Assembly: GCA_041552135.1 (NCBI GenBank)
Contig: JBFELL010000095.1
Location: 1-11,118, forward strand
Direction: 5' to 3'
DNA length: 11,118 nt
Source of the DNA: SZUA-186 sp041552135
GTDB taxonomy: Bacteria > Pseudomonadota > Gammaproteobacteria > UBA9214
Below are positions 1 through 6,005 of this stretch, one piece after another. The position numbers and the translations under genes are program-made. Under the pieces are notes generated by a model. The model was not told the DNA's origin. It was given only the letters and a program-made list of their open reading frames with translations, and ran no database searches. Numbering within the stretch: the stretch's first letter is position 1; each line of letters starts with the position of its first letter.

Positions 1-26
1 TCCGTGGCTATTTACCAGGGGCAGGG

Positions 27-73
27 CTCAAGTGAGTGCCATTGGGCCTAACCCGAATGGCACTTAATTTGAG
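27..73. repeat. Long imperfect palindrome (cruciform-capable)
   Basis: CTCAA at 27-31 pairs with TTGAG at 69-73, and AGTGCCATTGGG at 35-46 pairs with CCC (52-54) plus AATGGCACT (56-64), with one unpaired G at 55 and a 5-nt loop at 47-51. There is no T-run after either arm, so it is not a typical intrinsic terminator. The left arm alone recurs in the second repeat copy at 165-211, which makes that copy look like a half element. Confidence 0.7.
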
Positions 74-101
74 TGATGTTGTTCCCATTGACCTTCAATT
101 G

Positions 102-172
102 GCCACGGAAGCACACAGAAAAACACGGAATATGCATTAACAATGTTGATATCTTCCGTGTGATTCCGTGGC
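102..172. repeat. Inverted repeat of CACGGAA-type units
   Basis: The arm at 102-120 and the arm at 154-172 are reverse complements with 17 of 19 matches, separated by 33 nt that are AT-rich. The arms contain the words CCACGGAA and CACAC; another AACACGGAA follows the left arm at 122-130. The right arm overlaps the start of the second direct-repeat copy. This resembles the short dispersed CACGGAA/CACAGAG-like repeats known from many proteobacterial intergenic regions; that resemblance is from memory. Confidence 0.7.
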
Positions 173-265
173 TATTTACCAGGGGCAAGGCTTGAGTGAG
201 TGCCATTGGGCTTGGATGCGGAGCATCGAAAGCCGACGCCGGTCATGGCAGGTGACATCAGTAAT

Positions 266-328
266 GTCGGATTACGGCCTTCGGCCTTTTGTGCCTTTGG
301 GTAAATCCGACCTGCGTACGTGACGCAG
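266..328. repeat. REP-like hairpin downstream of yggX
   Basis: GTCGGATT at 266-273 pairs with AATCCGAC at 304-311. Inside lies a small GGCC-TTC-GGCC hairpin (276-286) followed by TTTT on the plus strand, and next to it a second hairpin, CTGCGT (312-317) with ACGCAG (323-328). The GTCGGATTAC / TAATCCGAC arms resemble a common class of proteobacterial repetitive extragenic palindromes. It lies 13 nt past the yggX stop, so it may protect or end the yggX transcript, but there is no T-run on the minus strand to make it a standard terminator. Confidence 0.6.
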
Positions 329-340
329 ATCGCGGGACGG

Positions 341-625
341 TTATTTTTTCGCGCCTGGTGGCTGGAAGCCCTCCGGTGTCGCACCGAAATCGCCTTCCTT
401 GAACAGGAAGCCCAGCATGTGTTTCTCGATGACCTCGATGCTGGCCTTGTCGGCGGTGTTCAGGCCGTTCTCGTTAATGATCATGGTCAGGCGTTCCAGC
501 CATTGCTGCCAGCCTTCCTTGGAAACGTTTTCGTAGATGCGCTCGCCCAGCGAGCCGGGATGGGGCGGGGCGTCCAGCCCTTCGGCCTCGCGGTTGAGGA
601 CAACGCAGTTGACAATACGGGTCAT
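341..625 (-). CDS. yggX: Probable Fe(2+)-trafficking protein YggX
   Basis: This 94-residue protein is full length for the YggX family (about 90 residues), small cytosolic proteins linked to iron handling and protection of Fe-S clusters from oxidative damage. Family features visible are the conserved Cys7 in the start IVNCVVLNREAEGLD, the block PHPGSLGERIYENVSKEGW (residues 22-39), the W-x-x-W-like QQWLERLTMIINE segment and the C-terminal MLGFLFKEG. YggX homologues typically follow mutY; here mutY is absent and the gene instead sits 76 nt downstream of hemJ on the same strand, so it may be the last cistron of that operon. The Shine-Dalgarno is weak (GAGAG about 9 nt upstream) and I saw no convincing own promoter. 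Confidence 0.95.
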   Translation of the reverse strand: MTRIVNCVVLNREAEGLDAPPHPGSLGERIYENVSKEGWQQWLERLTMIINENGLNTADKASIEVIEKHMLGFLFKEGDFGATPEGFQPPGAKK

Positions 626-701
626 GACTATGGCTCTCGTGTGACTCAGTACAATAGAGAATAGTGTAACCTGAAATACGGTCGCGTGCGGACACGGGTA
701 C

Positions 702-1127
702 CTAGAAAGGTCTCACGACGGCCAGCAGGACAATGGCAATCAGCAGCACCGAGGGGGCCTCGTTGAACCAGCGGTAGTACACATGGCCATGCCGGTTTGT
801 CCTGTTGCGGAAATCGCGGACGATCTTCAGGCAGGCGAGGTGGTAGGCAACCAGCAGGGCCACCAGCACCAGCTTGGCGTGCAGCCAGCCGGACTGGCTG
901 AAGGCGTCCCAGGAGTAGTAGGCGCCGAGTATCCAGAAACCGAATATGGCGGTTAATACGGCGCCGATGGTCATGATGATATACAGCTTGCGCTCCATCA
1001 CCACGAAACGGTCATAACCGGTATCGTCAGTGGTTACCGCGTGGTACACGAACAGGCGGGGCAGGTAAAACAGACCGGCAAACCAGGTCACCATGAATAT
1101 GACGTGCAGTGCTTTTACCCAGAGCAT
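702..1127 (-). CDS. hemJ: Protoporphyrinogen IX oxidase HemJ
   Basis: This 141-residue membrane protein matches HemJ, the oxygen-independent type of protoporphyrinogen IX oxidase that makes protoporphyrin IX in the penultimate step of heme synthesis. Visible family marks are the N-terminal MLWVKALHVIFMVTWFAGLF, FYLPRLFVYH, the WLHAKL motif near residue 82 and the C-terminal RWFNEAPSVLL followed by a last hydrophobic segment. His8, His29 and His83 are candidates for the conserved heme or porphyrin-contacting histidines. About four transmembrane helices are expected. The start at 1127 was chosen because AAGGA lies 9 nt upstream and it gives the standard N-terminus; a longer frame opening at 1208 would add 27 unrelated residues overlapping the upstream gene. 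It lies 28 nt downstream of the TlpA-like gene, probably in one operon. Confidence 0.93.
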   Translation of the reverse strand: MLWVKALHVIFMVTWFAGLFYLPRLFVYHAVTTDDTGYDRFVVMERKLYIIMTIGAVLTAIFGFWILGAYYSWDAFSQSGWLHAKLVLVALLVAYHLACLKIVRDFRNRTNRHGHVYYRWFNEAPSVLLIAIVLLAVVRPF

Positions 1128-1155
1128 GATTCGGGTTCCTTGCGTTAATGGATTG

Positions 1156-1701
1156 TCAGCCGGTACCGCCAGTCCCTGATTCTGGGGCAGTCCGCTTGTG
1201 TTTTGCAATCATTTCCAGGACCTTACGACGGACATTTTCCAGGTTCATTACGCCGCTGTTCCGATATACGATCAGGCCGTCCGGGTCGATCAGGAACGAG
1301 GTTGGCGTGATCCTGACATCGCCAAAGGCCCGCGCCGCTTCCGCCTCGATATCGAGTGCAACGGGGTAGGGGATACCGCGTGACTTGTGCAGCGCCAGCA
1401 CACGGTTCGGTGGGTCGTGATACATCGCAATACCGATGATTTCCAGCCCCCGGGGGGACAGTTCCCGGTACAGATCGGCCAGGTGCGGCATCTCCTTCAG
1501 GCAGGTCGGGCAGGTGGTCGCCCAGAATGTCACCAGGACCGGCCGGCCGCGCAGATCTTTCAGGGCAATTGCCCTGCCATCGATGGACTTCAGCGTGATA
1601 TCCGGACTGGCCACGGGTCCGGCCGTCGGCAGCCACAGCCAGCTGAGCACTGCCACCAGTCCCGCGATGAGCAAGGGTACCAGGAATCTGGACGGTTTCA
1701 T
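1156..1701 (-). CDS. TlpA/ResA-like membrane-anchored thiol-disulfide oxidoreductase
   Basis: This 181-residue protein has an N-terminal hydrophobic anchor (about residues 6-26) and a periplasmic thioredoxin-like domain of the AhpC-TSA/Redoxin (TlpA) type. The active site is C64-P-T-C67 within FWATTCPTCLKEMPHL, and the expected cis-proline follows in ITPTSFLID (P133). Such proteins reduce or handle disulfides in the periplasm, often for cytochrome c maturation or metal-site assembly; the substrate is unknown here. The start ATG at 1701 overlaps the TGA of the upstream DUF4126 gene (ATGA), implying translational coupling, and hemJ follows 28 nt downstream. Placement next to hemJ suggests a heme or respiratory link, which is inference. 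The C-terminal tail from about 168 is Gly/Thr-rich and probably disordered. Confidence 0.9.
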   Translation of the reverse strand: MKPSRFLVPLLIAGLVAVLSWLWLPTAGPVASPDITLKSIDGRAIALKDLRGRPVLVTFWATTCPTCLKEMPHLADLYRELSPRGLEIIGIAMYHDPPNRVLALHKSRGIPYPVALDIEAEAARAFGDVRITPTSFLIDPDGLIVYRNSGVMNLENVRRKVLEMIAKHKRTAPESGTGGTG

Positions 1702-2345
1702 GGCTGTGGCCTGTTGTCCACCGGCGGTTCCTCGCCCTGGTCTGGGGGTGCACCTCCCCCCAGGCGCTGGCGTAGCCAGGCAAACAGTTTCCTGAGACCG
1801 CGCCATATCTTCGGTAACAGCCAGATCATCAGCACGATAAAGACAGCGAGCAGGACCAGGAAAAGCACCGGATTTTCGAGTGCCGTCCACAGCCCCAGGA
1901 TGACGGCGACATCCTCGCCGAGGGAGGTAAACCAGTTGGTCACCGGTTCGGGCGAGGTGTTGATCAGCACCCGGCTGCCGGCCTTGGTGGCATGGGTGCC
2001 GGTCGCCAGGGTGCCGCCGACGAGCCCGGCGGCCAGCTGGGCGCCGGTGCCCACATCCCCGACAGCGCCGGCGGCCAGCATGGCGCCGGCCGGGATGCGG
2101 ATGAAGGTATGCAGGGTGTCCCAGCCGGTATCGACACCCGGCACCTTGTCGGCAAAGAACTCGATGCAGTACATGAGGCCGGCCGCAATCATTACCACGG
2201 GATCCATGAGTACCTGCAGGTCCGGTGGCAGGTCGATATTGCCGGTTATTCCCATGTAGCCCAGCACGAGCAGCGTTGCATAGAGATTGATGCCGCTGGC
2301 CCAGGCGACACCCATGGTCAATGCGATTGTCTGAGTGATGTCCAT
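1698..2345 (-). CDS. DUF4126 family membrane protein
   Basis: This 215-residue integral membrane protein matches the DUF4126 family by its N-terminal VAWASGINLYATLLVLGYMG, the loop EFFADKVPGVDTGWDTLHT (62-80), the Gly/Ala-rich helices at about 85-120 and the THATKAGSRVLINTSPEP motif (118-135). A further hydrophobic helix runs at about 158-177, followed by a basic, Pro-rich cytoplasmic tail. The function of the family is not known to me. It is the first gene of a probable operon with the TlpA-like gene (4-nt overlap) and hemJ. The sequence just upstream of the ATG is pyrimidine-rich with no good Shine-Dalgarno, which is odd for the lead gene; a shorter start at residue 11 would cut into the first helix and seems less likely. 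Confidence 0.88.
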   Translation of the reverse strand: MDITQTIALTMGVAWASGINLYATLLVLGYMGITGNIDLPPDLQVLMDPVVMIAAGLMYCIEFFADKVPGVDTGWDTLHTFIRIPAGAMLAAGAVGDVGTGAQLAAGLVGGTLATGTHATKAGSRVLINTSPEPVTNWFTSLGEDVAVILGLWTALENPVLFLVLLAVFIVLMIWLLPKIWRGLRKLFAWLRQRLGGGAPPDQGEEPPVDNRPQP

Positions 2346-2910
2346 AGTGGAGGCGAGGGCTGTGATGCGGTTCGTCTGAGGCAGGGTTCGTGGTCAATTC
2401 TAGCAATTCAGGCGGCGGAAGCCCCCCGCTAGCCGGCATTTGTTCTTGTGGTACTTTTAACCTGTTGAAATAAAATGAGTTAATGCTTTTGTCGGCCTGC
2501 CATGGTAGCCGTGCCCGGCAAGCTGAATTTCGCTGAAACGATCTGCTGTTGCGGATAATGCCGTGTTGATAGGGCAGGATGATTTCAGTAACCTTCGCAG
2601 CGCCCCGTGCGGTAGCGGAGACGGATCCACCCGCAGCGGCACGGCAAATCGGTGCCGTGGCAGTTCCGCTGTCAGGGAAGATGTTGTGTCTGTCATTGTC
2701 GCACTGGCCCGTACACCCGCGCTGCCAGGCAATGGACAGGCTGAAAAGGGAAGAACTGTCCAGATCCGCGAATTCCCCGACCTGTACTCATGGCGTCTCC
2801 AGTCCTGCAGTTGCTGCAAGCTGTTGCAGATGCCTTGCGACGACGGCCGGACGATACCGGGCTACCCCGGTTTCCAGAAATCTTTGTCATCAACCACAGG
2901 AGTGAATCTT
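2346..2910. other. 565-nt divergent intergenic region
   Basis: No convincing gene is seen between the DUF4126 start and the lipoprotein start. Open frames exist on both strands, including one in frame with the downstream lipoprotein, but their translations are Cys-, Ser- and Arg-rich with no recognisable motif, and the lipoprotein has its own signal peptide and Shine-Dalgarno at 2898-2902. Structure seen includes a perfect hairpin ACCGGG-ctac-CCCGGT at 2856-2871, 39 nt before the lipoprotein ATG, and a pairing CACGGC / GCCGTG at about 2640-2660. The segment around 2452-2490 is AT-rich with a TAAAAT (2471-2476) that could be a plus-strand -10, but no good -35 matches it. A small RNA or long leader cannot be excluded. 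Confidence 0.5.
2397..2405 (-). promoter_or_regulatory. Candidate extended -10 promoter for the DUF4126-tlpA-hemJ operon
   Basis: Read on the minus strand the sequence is TGC followed by TAGAAT, a good extended -10 element (TGn plus 5 of 6 matches to TATAAT). No clear -35 is seen at 17 nt, which extended -10 promoters can tolerate. Transcription would start near 2390, giving a leader of about 45 nt before the ATG at 2345. Confidence 0.4.
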
Positions 2911-3333
2911 ATGAACAAGACGTTAATTCTTATTGCCGGCCTCGCTATTTTTGCCGCCGGTTGCAGTGATGATTCGGCAACGGTCGGCGAGAAAGTGGAC
3001 AGTGCCATCGACGCGACAAAGGAAGCCGCATCCGACGCCGCCGACGCAACCCGTGATGCCGCCTCCAGCGCCGCGGAAGCAACGGGCGATGCCTATGACG
3101 CCACCAGGGATGCCGTATCCCGTGAGGTGGAAGCCATGGGTGAGGCCGTTGATGCGGCCAGGGAAGCCTACACGGAATCCAAGGCGGAATCGGCTGAAGC
3201 CCCGGATGCCGCTGCACAAGCCGCGGGCGATGCTGCCGATGAAGCCGCCGATGCGACAAGCCAGGCTGCTGGCCAGGCCGAGGATGCAGCTGCCGGGGCC
3301 ATGGGTGGTGCGGGTACAGCCGTACAGCCGTAG
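2911..3333 (+). CDS. Ala-rich lipoprotein with LEA-like 11-residue repeats
   Basis: This 140-residue protein starts with a lipoprotein signal peptide (MNKTLILIAGLAIFAAGC, lipid-modified Cys18); Ser at +2 predicts outer-membrane sorting. The remainder is almost wholly Ala/Asp/Glu/Lys/Arg and falls into blocks of 11 residues: DATKEAASDAA (34-44), DATRDAASSAA (45-55), EATGDAYDATR (56-66), DAVSREVEAMG (67-77) and EAVDAAREAYT (78-88), with a looser continuation to about 121. Hendecad repeats of this composition are typical of group 3 LEA proteins and related right-handed coiled coils; they also fit long amphipathic helices like Lpp. Start choice rests on AGGAG at 2898-2902, 8 nt before ATG, and the signal peptide. 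A strong terminator follows. The role (envelope spacer, or osmotic or desiccation protection) is inference only. Confidence 0.85.
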   Translation: MNKTLILIAGLAIFAAGCSDDSATVGEKVDSAIDATKEAASDAADATRDAASSAAEATGDAYDATRDAVSREVEAMGEAVDAAREAYTESKAESAEAPDAAAQAAGDAADEAADATSQAAGQAEDAAAGAMGGAGTAVQP

Positions 3334-3356
3334 AATGCCGGCGGTTGCCTGGTCAC

Positions 3357-3388
3357 AAGGCCGGGGGATGTCTCCCCCGGCCTTTTTT
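3357..3388 (+). terminator. Intrinsic terminator after the lipoprotein gene
   Basis: A perfect 12-bp GC-rich stem, AAGGCCGGGGGA (3357-3368) pairing with TCCCCCGGCCTT (3373-3384), with a 4-nt loop TGTC, runs into a T-run at 3383-3388. This is a textbook rho-independent terminator on the plus strand. It lies 24 nt after the lipoprotein stop and only 20 nt before the next plus-strand start. Confidence 0.95.
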
Positions 3389-3408
3389 ATTCGCCGGAGG
3401 TTGCTTCC

Positions 3409-3789
3409 ATGTTACGCAGTGCATTTATTGTCTTTGTCGCCGGCTGGCTGCTGTGGTTTTCGATCGACAAGCCGCCCGTCGGGCATCCGGGCCTGCCCGG
3501 TGTCAGTGACAGTATTACTGAAAACTTCCAGCGTGCCTTCAATATGCTGAAGGCCGGTCACCCGGACATGGCCTTCGTCTATATCTGGGATGCGCACTAC
3601 ATCGTGCTGTCGCTGCTCGGGGGAATACTCGTTGCCGTGGTTTACGGCAGCGTCTCTGACTATCTCGGGCGCCGACGCATGCGCCGGCATTTCCGGCCGC
3701 CGGAGCGGGCCGGAAAGTCTGCAGGCGGGCAGGGAGAGCCGCCCGAGCAGTCGAATGCCCCGGCGGACAAGCCCGGGGCTAGTGAGTAA
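3409..3789 (+). CDS. Small two-TM protein of unknown function
   Basis: I do not recognise this 126-residue protein. It has two hydrophobic segments, at about 4-18 and 63-80, separated by a hydrophilic stretch (about 20-60) that would lie outside if the basic C-terminus (RRRMRRHFRPP, 88-98) is cytoplasmic by the positive-inside rule. The tail from about 100 is Gly/Pro/Ser/Glu-rich and likely disordered. GGAGG at 3396-3400, 8 nt upstream, supports the ATG. The gene begins just past a strong terminator, so it depends on read-through or on a promoter within the preceding gene; none is evident. Its last 11 nt overlap the end of the convergent DUF4332 gene. Confidence 0.75.
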   Translation: MLRSAFIVFVAGWLLWFSIDKPPVGHPGLPGVSDSITENFQRAFNMLKAGHPDMAFVYIWDAHYIVLSLLGGILVAVVYGSVSDYLGRRRMRRHFRPPERAGKSAGGQGEPPEQSNAPADKPGASE

Positions 3790-4186
3790 TCAGCGGATCC
3801 AGTGACTTGGCCTGATCAACCCAGCCGGCGACGGTCTTTTCCGACGGGACCGTGCGTGTCAGTTTCTTCTGTTCGTTGACCTCGGCCATTTTTGCGGCCA
3901 GGTTTCCGGCATTGCGGTTGCGCAGTTCCTTGACGGTGTCCACGCCCGCGGCTTCCAGCAATTCCGAGAACTCGGAGCCGATACCGGAAATCCGCATCAG
4001 GTCGGCCATGTTGGCCCACTTCAGTAACTGGGATTCTGACACCCCGGTCTTCTCCGACGTTGCCTTGCGACCCTTGGCATCACAACACAGCTTCAGCAGC
4101 TCGTCCGTGGTGTCGATGTCAGCCGCAGCGAGCTTCTCCGCATAGGCCGGTCCGATACCCTCGATTTCCTGGATCTTGTAACTCAT
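3779..4186 (-). CDS. DUF4332 helix-hairpin-helix protein
   Basis: This 135-residue soluble protein has two helix-hairpin-helix-like motifs: IEGIGPAYAEKLAAADID (8-25) and ISGIGSEFSELLEAAGVDTV (66-85), each of the I-x-G-I-G type followed by a helix. The arrangement and length match DUF4332, a family related to HhH DNA-binding folds; in several proteins a similar domain binds DNA non-specifically, but the role of this family is not established. A Cys pair (C34-C35) sits between the motifs. AGAGGAGA lies upstream of ATG with about 9-10 nt spacing. It follows the 242-aa membrane protein gene by 80 nt on the same strand and may be co-transcribed. The 3' end overlaps the convergent plus-strand gene by 11 nt. 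Confidence 0.87.
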   Translation of the reverse strand: MSYKIQEIEGIGPAYAEKLAAADIDTTDELLKLCCDAKGRKATSEKTGVSESQLLKWANMADLMRISGIGSEFSELLEAAGVDTVKELRNRNAGNLAAKMAEVNEQKKLTRTVPSEKTVAGWVDQAKSLDPLITH

Positions 4187-4266
4187 TAATCAGGGTCTCC
4201 TCTGTGTGATTGCTGTTTGACAGGTGCTGGTTGCGGCAGGCAGGCCGTCCGGGATGTGAATCCGGG

Positions 4267-4995
4267 TTACTCCTTCAGGACCATGGTCAGGGAACCGTCC
4301 CTGATCCGGATATTGTCGACACCGTCGGCAAAGGCCTTCCAGAAACCCGATTCGCTGCCGTAGGATTCGACCAGATCGATGTTCTTCATGCCGCCAAGCC
4401 AGGCGCTGGGTACCGGTACGCCCATGACGCTGACGCCCTTGAGTATCGCCACGGGGCGGTCGTTCCGGTAGGCGAGTTCCATGCCGGCTCGGACCTTGAT
4501 GATCTGGCCGCCGAGAACCGGGAAGTCCGGATCGACGTGAACCAGCAGCTTGGCGCTCAGCAGGTCCTCCGACAGGTCGATGGCGAGTCGTCTTGCCAGA
4601 TCGGTATTTCTGGCCAGCAGTGCGTTCAGTTCCCGTTCGGACAGCGAGATACTGCGATCAGCGCCTTCCTCGCTGTAGGCTTCCGGTTCCAGCATTTGCG
4701 CTTCGCCTGTGGCCTTGCTGTCCGCGGCGGCCTCCCGGTTGCGTTTCACGGCCTTGGCACTGCCGCGGGTGCGGCCCGCCTGCAGCGTGTCGAGCCGCTC
4801 CAGCTTGGTTTCCAGGACCTGTTCTTCCTGCACGGTGAGTTCGACCGGTTTGAACTCCGACGGGAATATCCAGGTACGTACGACCCAGAAGGTGATCGCG
4901 ACAGTGATCAGGGCCGTGACGAGTACAATCAGGAAAACATGCCAGCCGCTGAGACCGCGCTTGCGGTGCTGTTCCATGGCGTTTTCGTCGCTCAT
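4267..4995 (-). CDS. Membrane-anchored conserved protein of unknown function
   Basis: This 242-residue protein has one transmembrane helix near the N-terminus (about 18-40) after a short basic cytoplasmic segment, then a probably periplasmic region. Residues 52-70 look like a short coiled coil (EEQVLETKLERLD), 71-105 is a charged linker, and 113-242 is a compact domain with motifs ISLSERELNALLARNTDLA, LLVHVDPDFPVLGG, VPSAWLGGMKNIDLV and GFWKAFADGVDNIRI. I recall similar proteins in gammaproteobacteria; some may carry the label arginine N-succinyltransferase, which nothing seen here supports. There is no good Shine-Dalgarno before ATG 4995 and none before Met7 either, so the start is somewhat uncertain. 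DUF4332 lies 80 nt downstream. Confidence 0.8.
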   Translation of the reverse strand: MSDENAMEQHRKRGLSGWHVFLIVLVTALITVAITFWVVRTWIFPSEFKPVELTVQEEQVLETKLERLDTLQAGRTRGSAKAVKRNREAAADSKATGEAQMLEPEAYSEEGADRSISLSERELNALLARNTDLARRLAIDLSEDLLSAKLLVHVDPDFPVLGGQIIKVRAGMELAYRNDRPVAILKGVSVMGVPVPSAWLGGMKNIDLVESYGSESGFWKAFADGVDNIRIRDGSLTMVLKE

Positions 4996-5093
4996 GGGGG
5001 CCTATAGTGGCTGATAGCGCCGATGCAGTAAACCGCTAAATCCGGATACAACAGGTGGTTGCAGAGACCGGACAGGATCGCCCCGGAATAACC

Positions 5094-5099
5094 TATACT
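5094..5099 (+). promoter_or_regulatory. Candidate -10 box for the ypfJ-family gene
   Basis: TATACT (5 of 6 matches to TATAAT) is well placed, with a predicted start site near 5106 and a 24-nt leader to the ATG at 5130. The -35 position (about 5071-5076) reads GACAGG, a poor match, so strength is unclear. It could drive the whole six-gene run to 9295. Confidence 0.4.
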
Positions 5100-5129
5100 C
5101 ACTGTTCCGAACTCATGGAGCCACTTGTC

Positions 5130-5972
5130 ATGCGCTGGAAAACAGGACGCAGGAGCTCGAACATCGAGGATCGCCGGGGGCAGCGGCGCCGGGTCGGCAC
5201 CTTCAAGGGCGGCATCGGCACCATTGTCATCGCCCTCGCGCTGGCCTATTTCCTCGGTATTGATCCACAGGTGCTGCTGCAAATGCAGCAGGGCGTTGCC
5301 CCGGTGGCAACGCAGGAGGGTCGCGCCCCTACACCGCAAGAGCAGCAACTTGCCGAGTTCGTGTCTGTGGTGCTGGCGGACACGGAGGATACCTGGAACG
5401 CCATATTCGAGGGCAGCGGCCTGGACTACCAGGAGCCGGTGCTGGTGATGTTCAGCGGTTCCGTGCAATCCGCCTGTGGCATGGCCTCAGCCGCGGTGGG
5501 ACCGTTTTACTGCCCTGCAGACAAAAAGGTCTATCTTGACCTGTCATTTTTCCAGGACCTGAAACAGCAGCACGGTGCCCCCGGTGACTTTGCCCAGGCC
5601 TATGTCATCGCCCACGAGGTCGGGCACCATGTACAGAACCTGCTGGGTATCAGCGACAAGGTCAGGGGTGCACAGCGCGGTCTCGGCAAGGCCGAGGCGA
5701 ATGCGCTGTCTGTCAGCCTGGAATTGCAGGCCGACTGTTTTGCCGGGCTGTGGGGTAACCATGCCGATCGCAGCCGCCAGGTACTGGAGCGGGGCGATAT
5801 CGAGGAGGCGCTGGGTGCCGCCAGCGCGATCGGTGATGATCGACTGCAGCGGGAAAGCATGGGGTATGCCGTGCCGGAGTCCTTCACGCACGGCACGTCG
5901 AAACAGCGGGTGCGCTGGTTCAGGAAAGGCATCGAGAGCGGCGAGGTCGACAGTTGTGACACCTTCGGCTGA
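5130..5972 (+). CDS. ypfJ: Neutral zinc metallopeptidase, YpfJ family
   Basis: This 280-residue protein belongs to the putative neutral zinc metallopeptidase family (YpfJ, Zn_peptidase). The N-terminus is basic and ends in a TM helix (about 28-43) after the family block RRGQRRRVGTFKGGIG. The catalytic motif H162-E-V-G-H166-H is the HExxH zinc site, with the downstream SLELQADCFAGLWGN (196-210) likely giving the third ligand (E198 or D202). Earlier conserved parts are the ACGMASAAVGPFYCPADKKVYLD region (115-137), with Cys116 and Cys128 perhaps disulfide-bonded. The start at 5130 is supported by GGAG 9 nt upstream; an earlier in-frame start at 5055 would add 25 residues unlike the family. Substrates are unknown; the domain probably faces the periplasm. 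It heads a run of six plus-strand genes. Confidence 0.95.
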   Translation: MRWKTGRRSSNIEDRRGQRRRVGTFKGGIGTIVIALALAYFLGIDPQVLLQMQQGVAPVATQEGRAPTPQEQQLAEFVSVVLADTEDTWNAIFEGSGLDYQEPVLVMFSGSVQSACGMASAAVGPFYCPADKKVYLDLSFFQDLKQQHGAPGDFAQAYVIAHEVGHHVQNLLGISDKVRGAQRGLGKAEANALSVSLELQADCFAGLWGNHADRSRQVLERGDIEEALGAASAIGDDRLQRESMGYAVPESFTHGTSKQRVRWFRKGIESGEVDSCDTFG

Positions 5973-6005
5973 TGCCACCCCGACACAATCCACGGAGAGT
6001 GACCG

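Larger units (their letters stand above)
1..211. repeat. Intergenic direct repeat, two copies with 164-nt period
   Basis: Bases 1-47 recur at 165-211 with about 44 of 47 identical; the clear differences are at positions 24, 29 and 30 of the unit. Both copies start with TCCGTGGCTATTTACCAGGG and end in AGTGAGTGCCATTGGGC. The first copy begins at the window edge, so the unit may extend further left. After base 47 the copies diverge: the first continues into the right arm of a palindrome and the second does not. There is no reading frame of note inside. This looks like a dispersed non-coding intergenic repeat; whether other copies exist in the genome cannot be seen here. Confidence 0.8.

Noticed and set aside
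1..328. CRISPR array
   Set aside because: Only two direct-repeat copies of 47 bp with a 117-nt gap that itself holds other repeats; no regular repeat-spacer pattern and no cas genes.
172..384. 70-aa minus-strand frame over the repeat island
   Set aside because: It spans the REP-like hairpins and overlaps the end of yggX; no Shine-Dalgarno or recognisable motif.
1156..2439. 427-aa minus-strand frame that includes the TlpA-like protein
   Set aside because: The part above 1701 overlaps the well-supported DUF4126 gene in another frame and reads as low-complexity Arg/Gly/Pro/His; the real start is the ATG in the ATGA overlap at 1701.
2579..2905. 108-aa plus-strand open frame in the divergent spacer
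   Set aside because: No recognisable motif, odd composition, no good Shine-Dalgarno; open frames of this length arise by chance in GC-rich DNA.
2563..2910. Open frame running into the lipoprotein, as an N-terminal extension
   Set aside because: The 116 added residues are Cys-, Ser- and Arg-rich without motifs, and would bury a clear lipoprotein signal peptide that has its own Shine-Dalgarno at 2898-2902.
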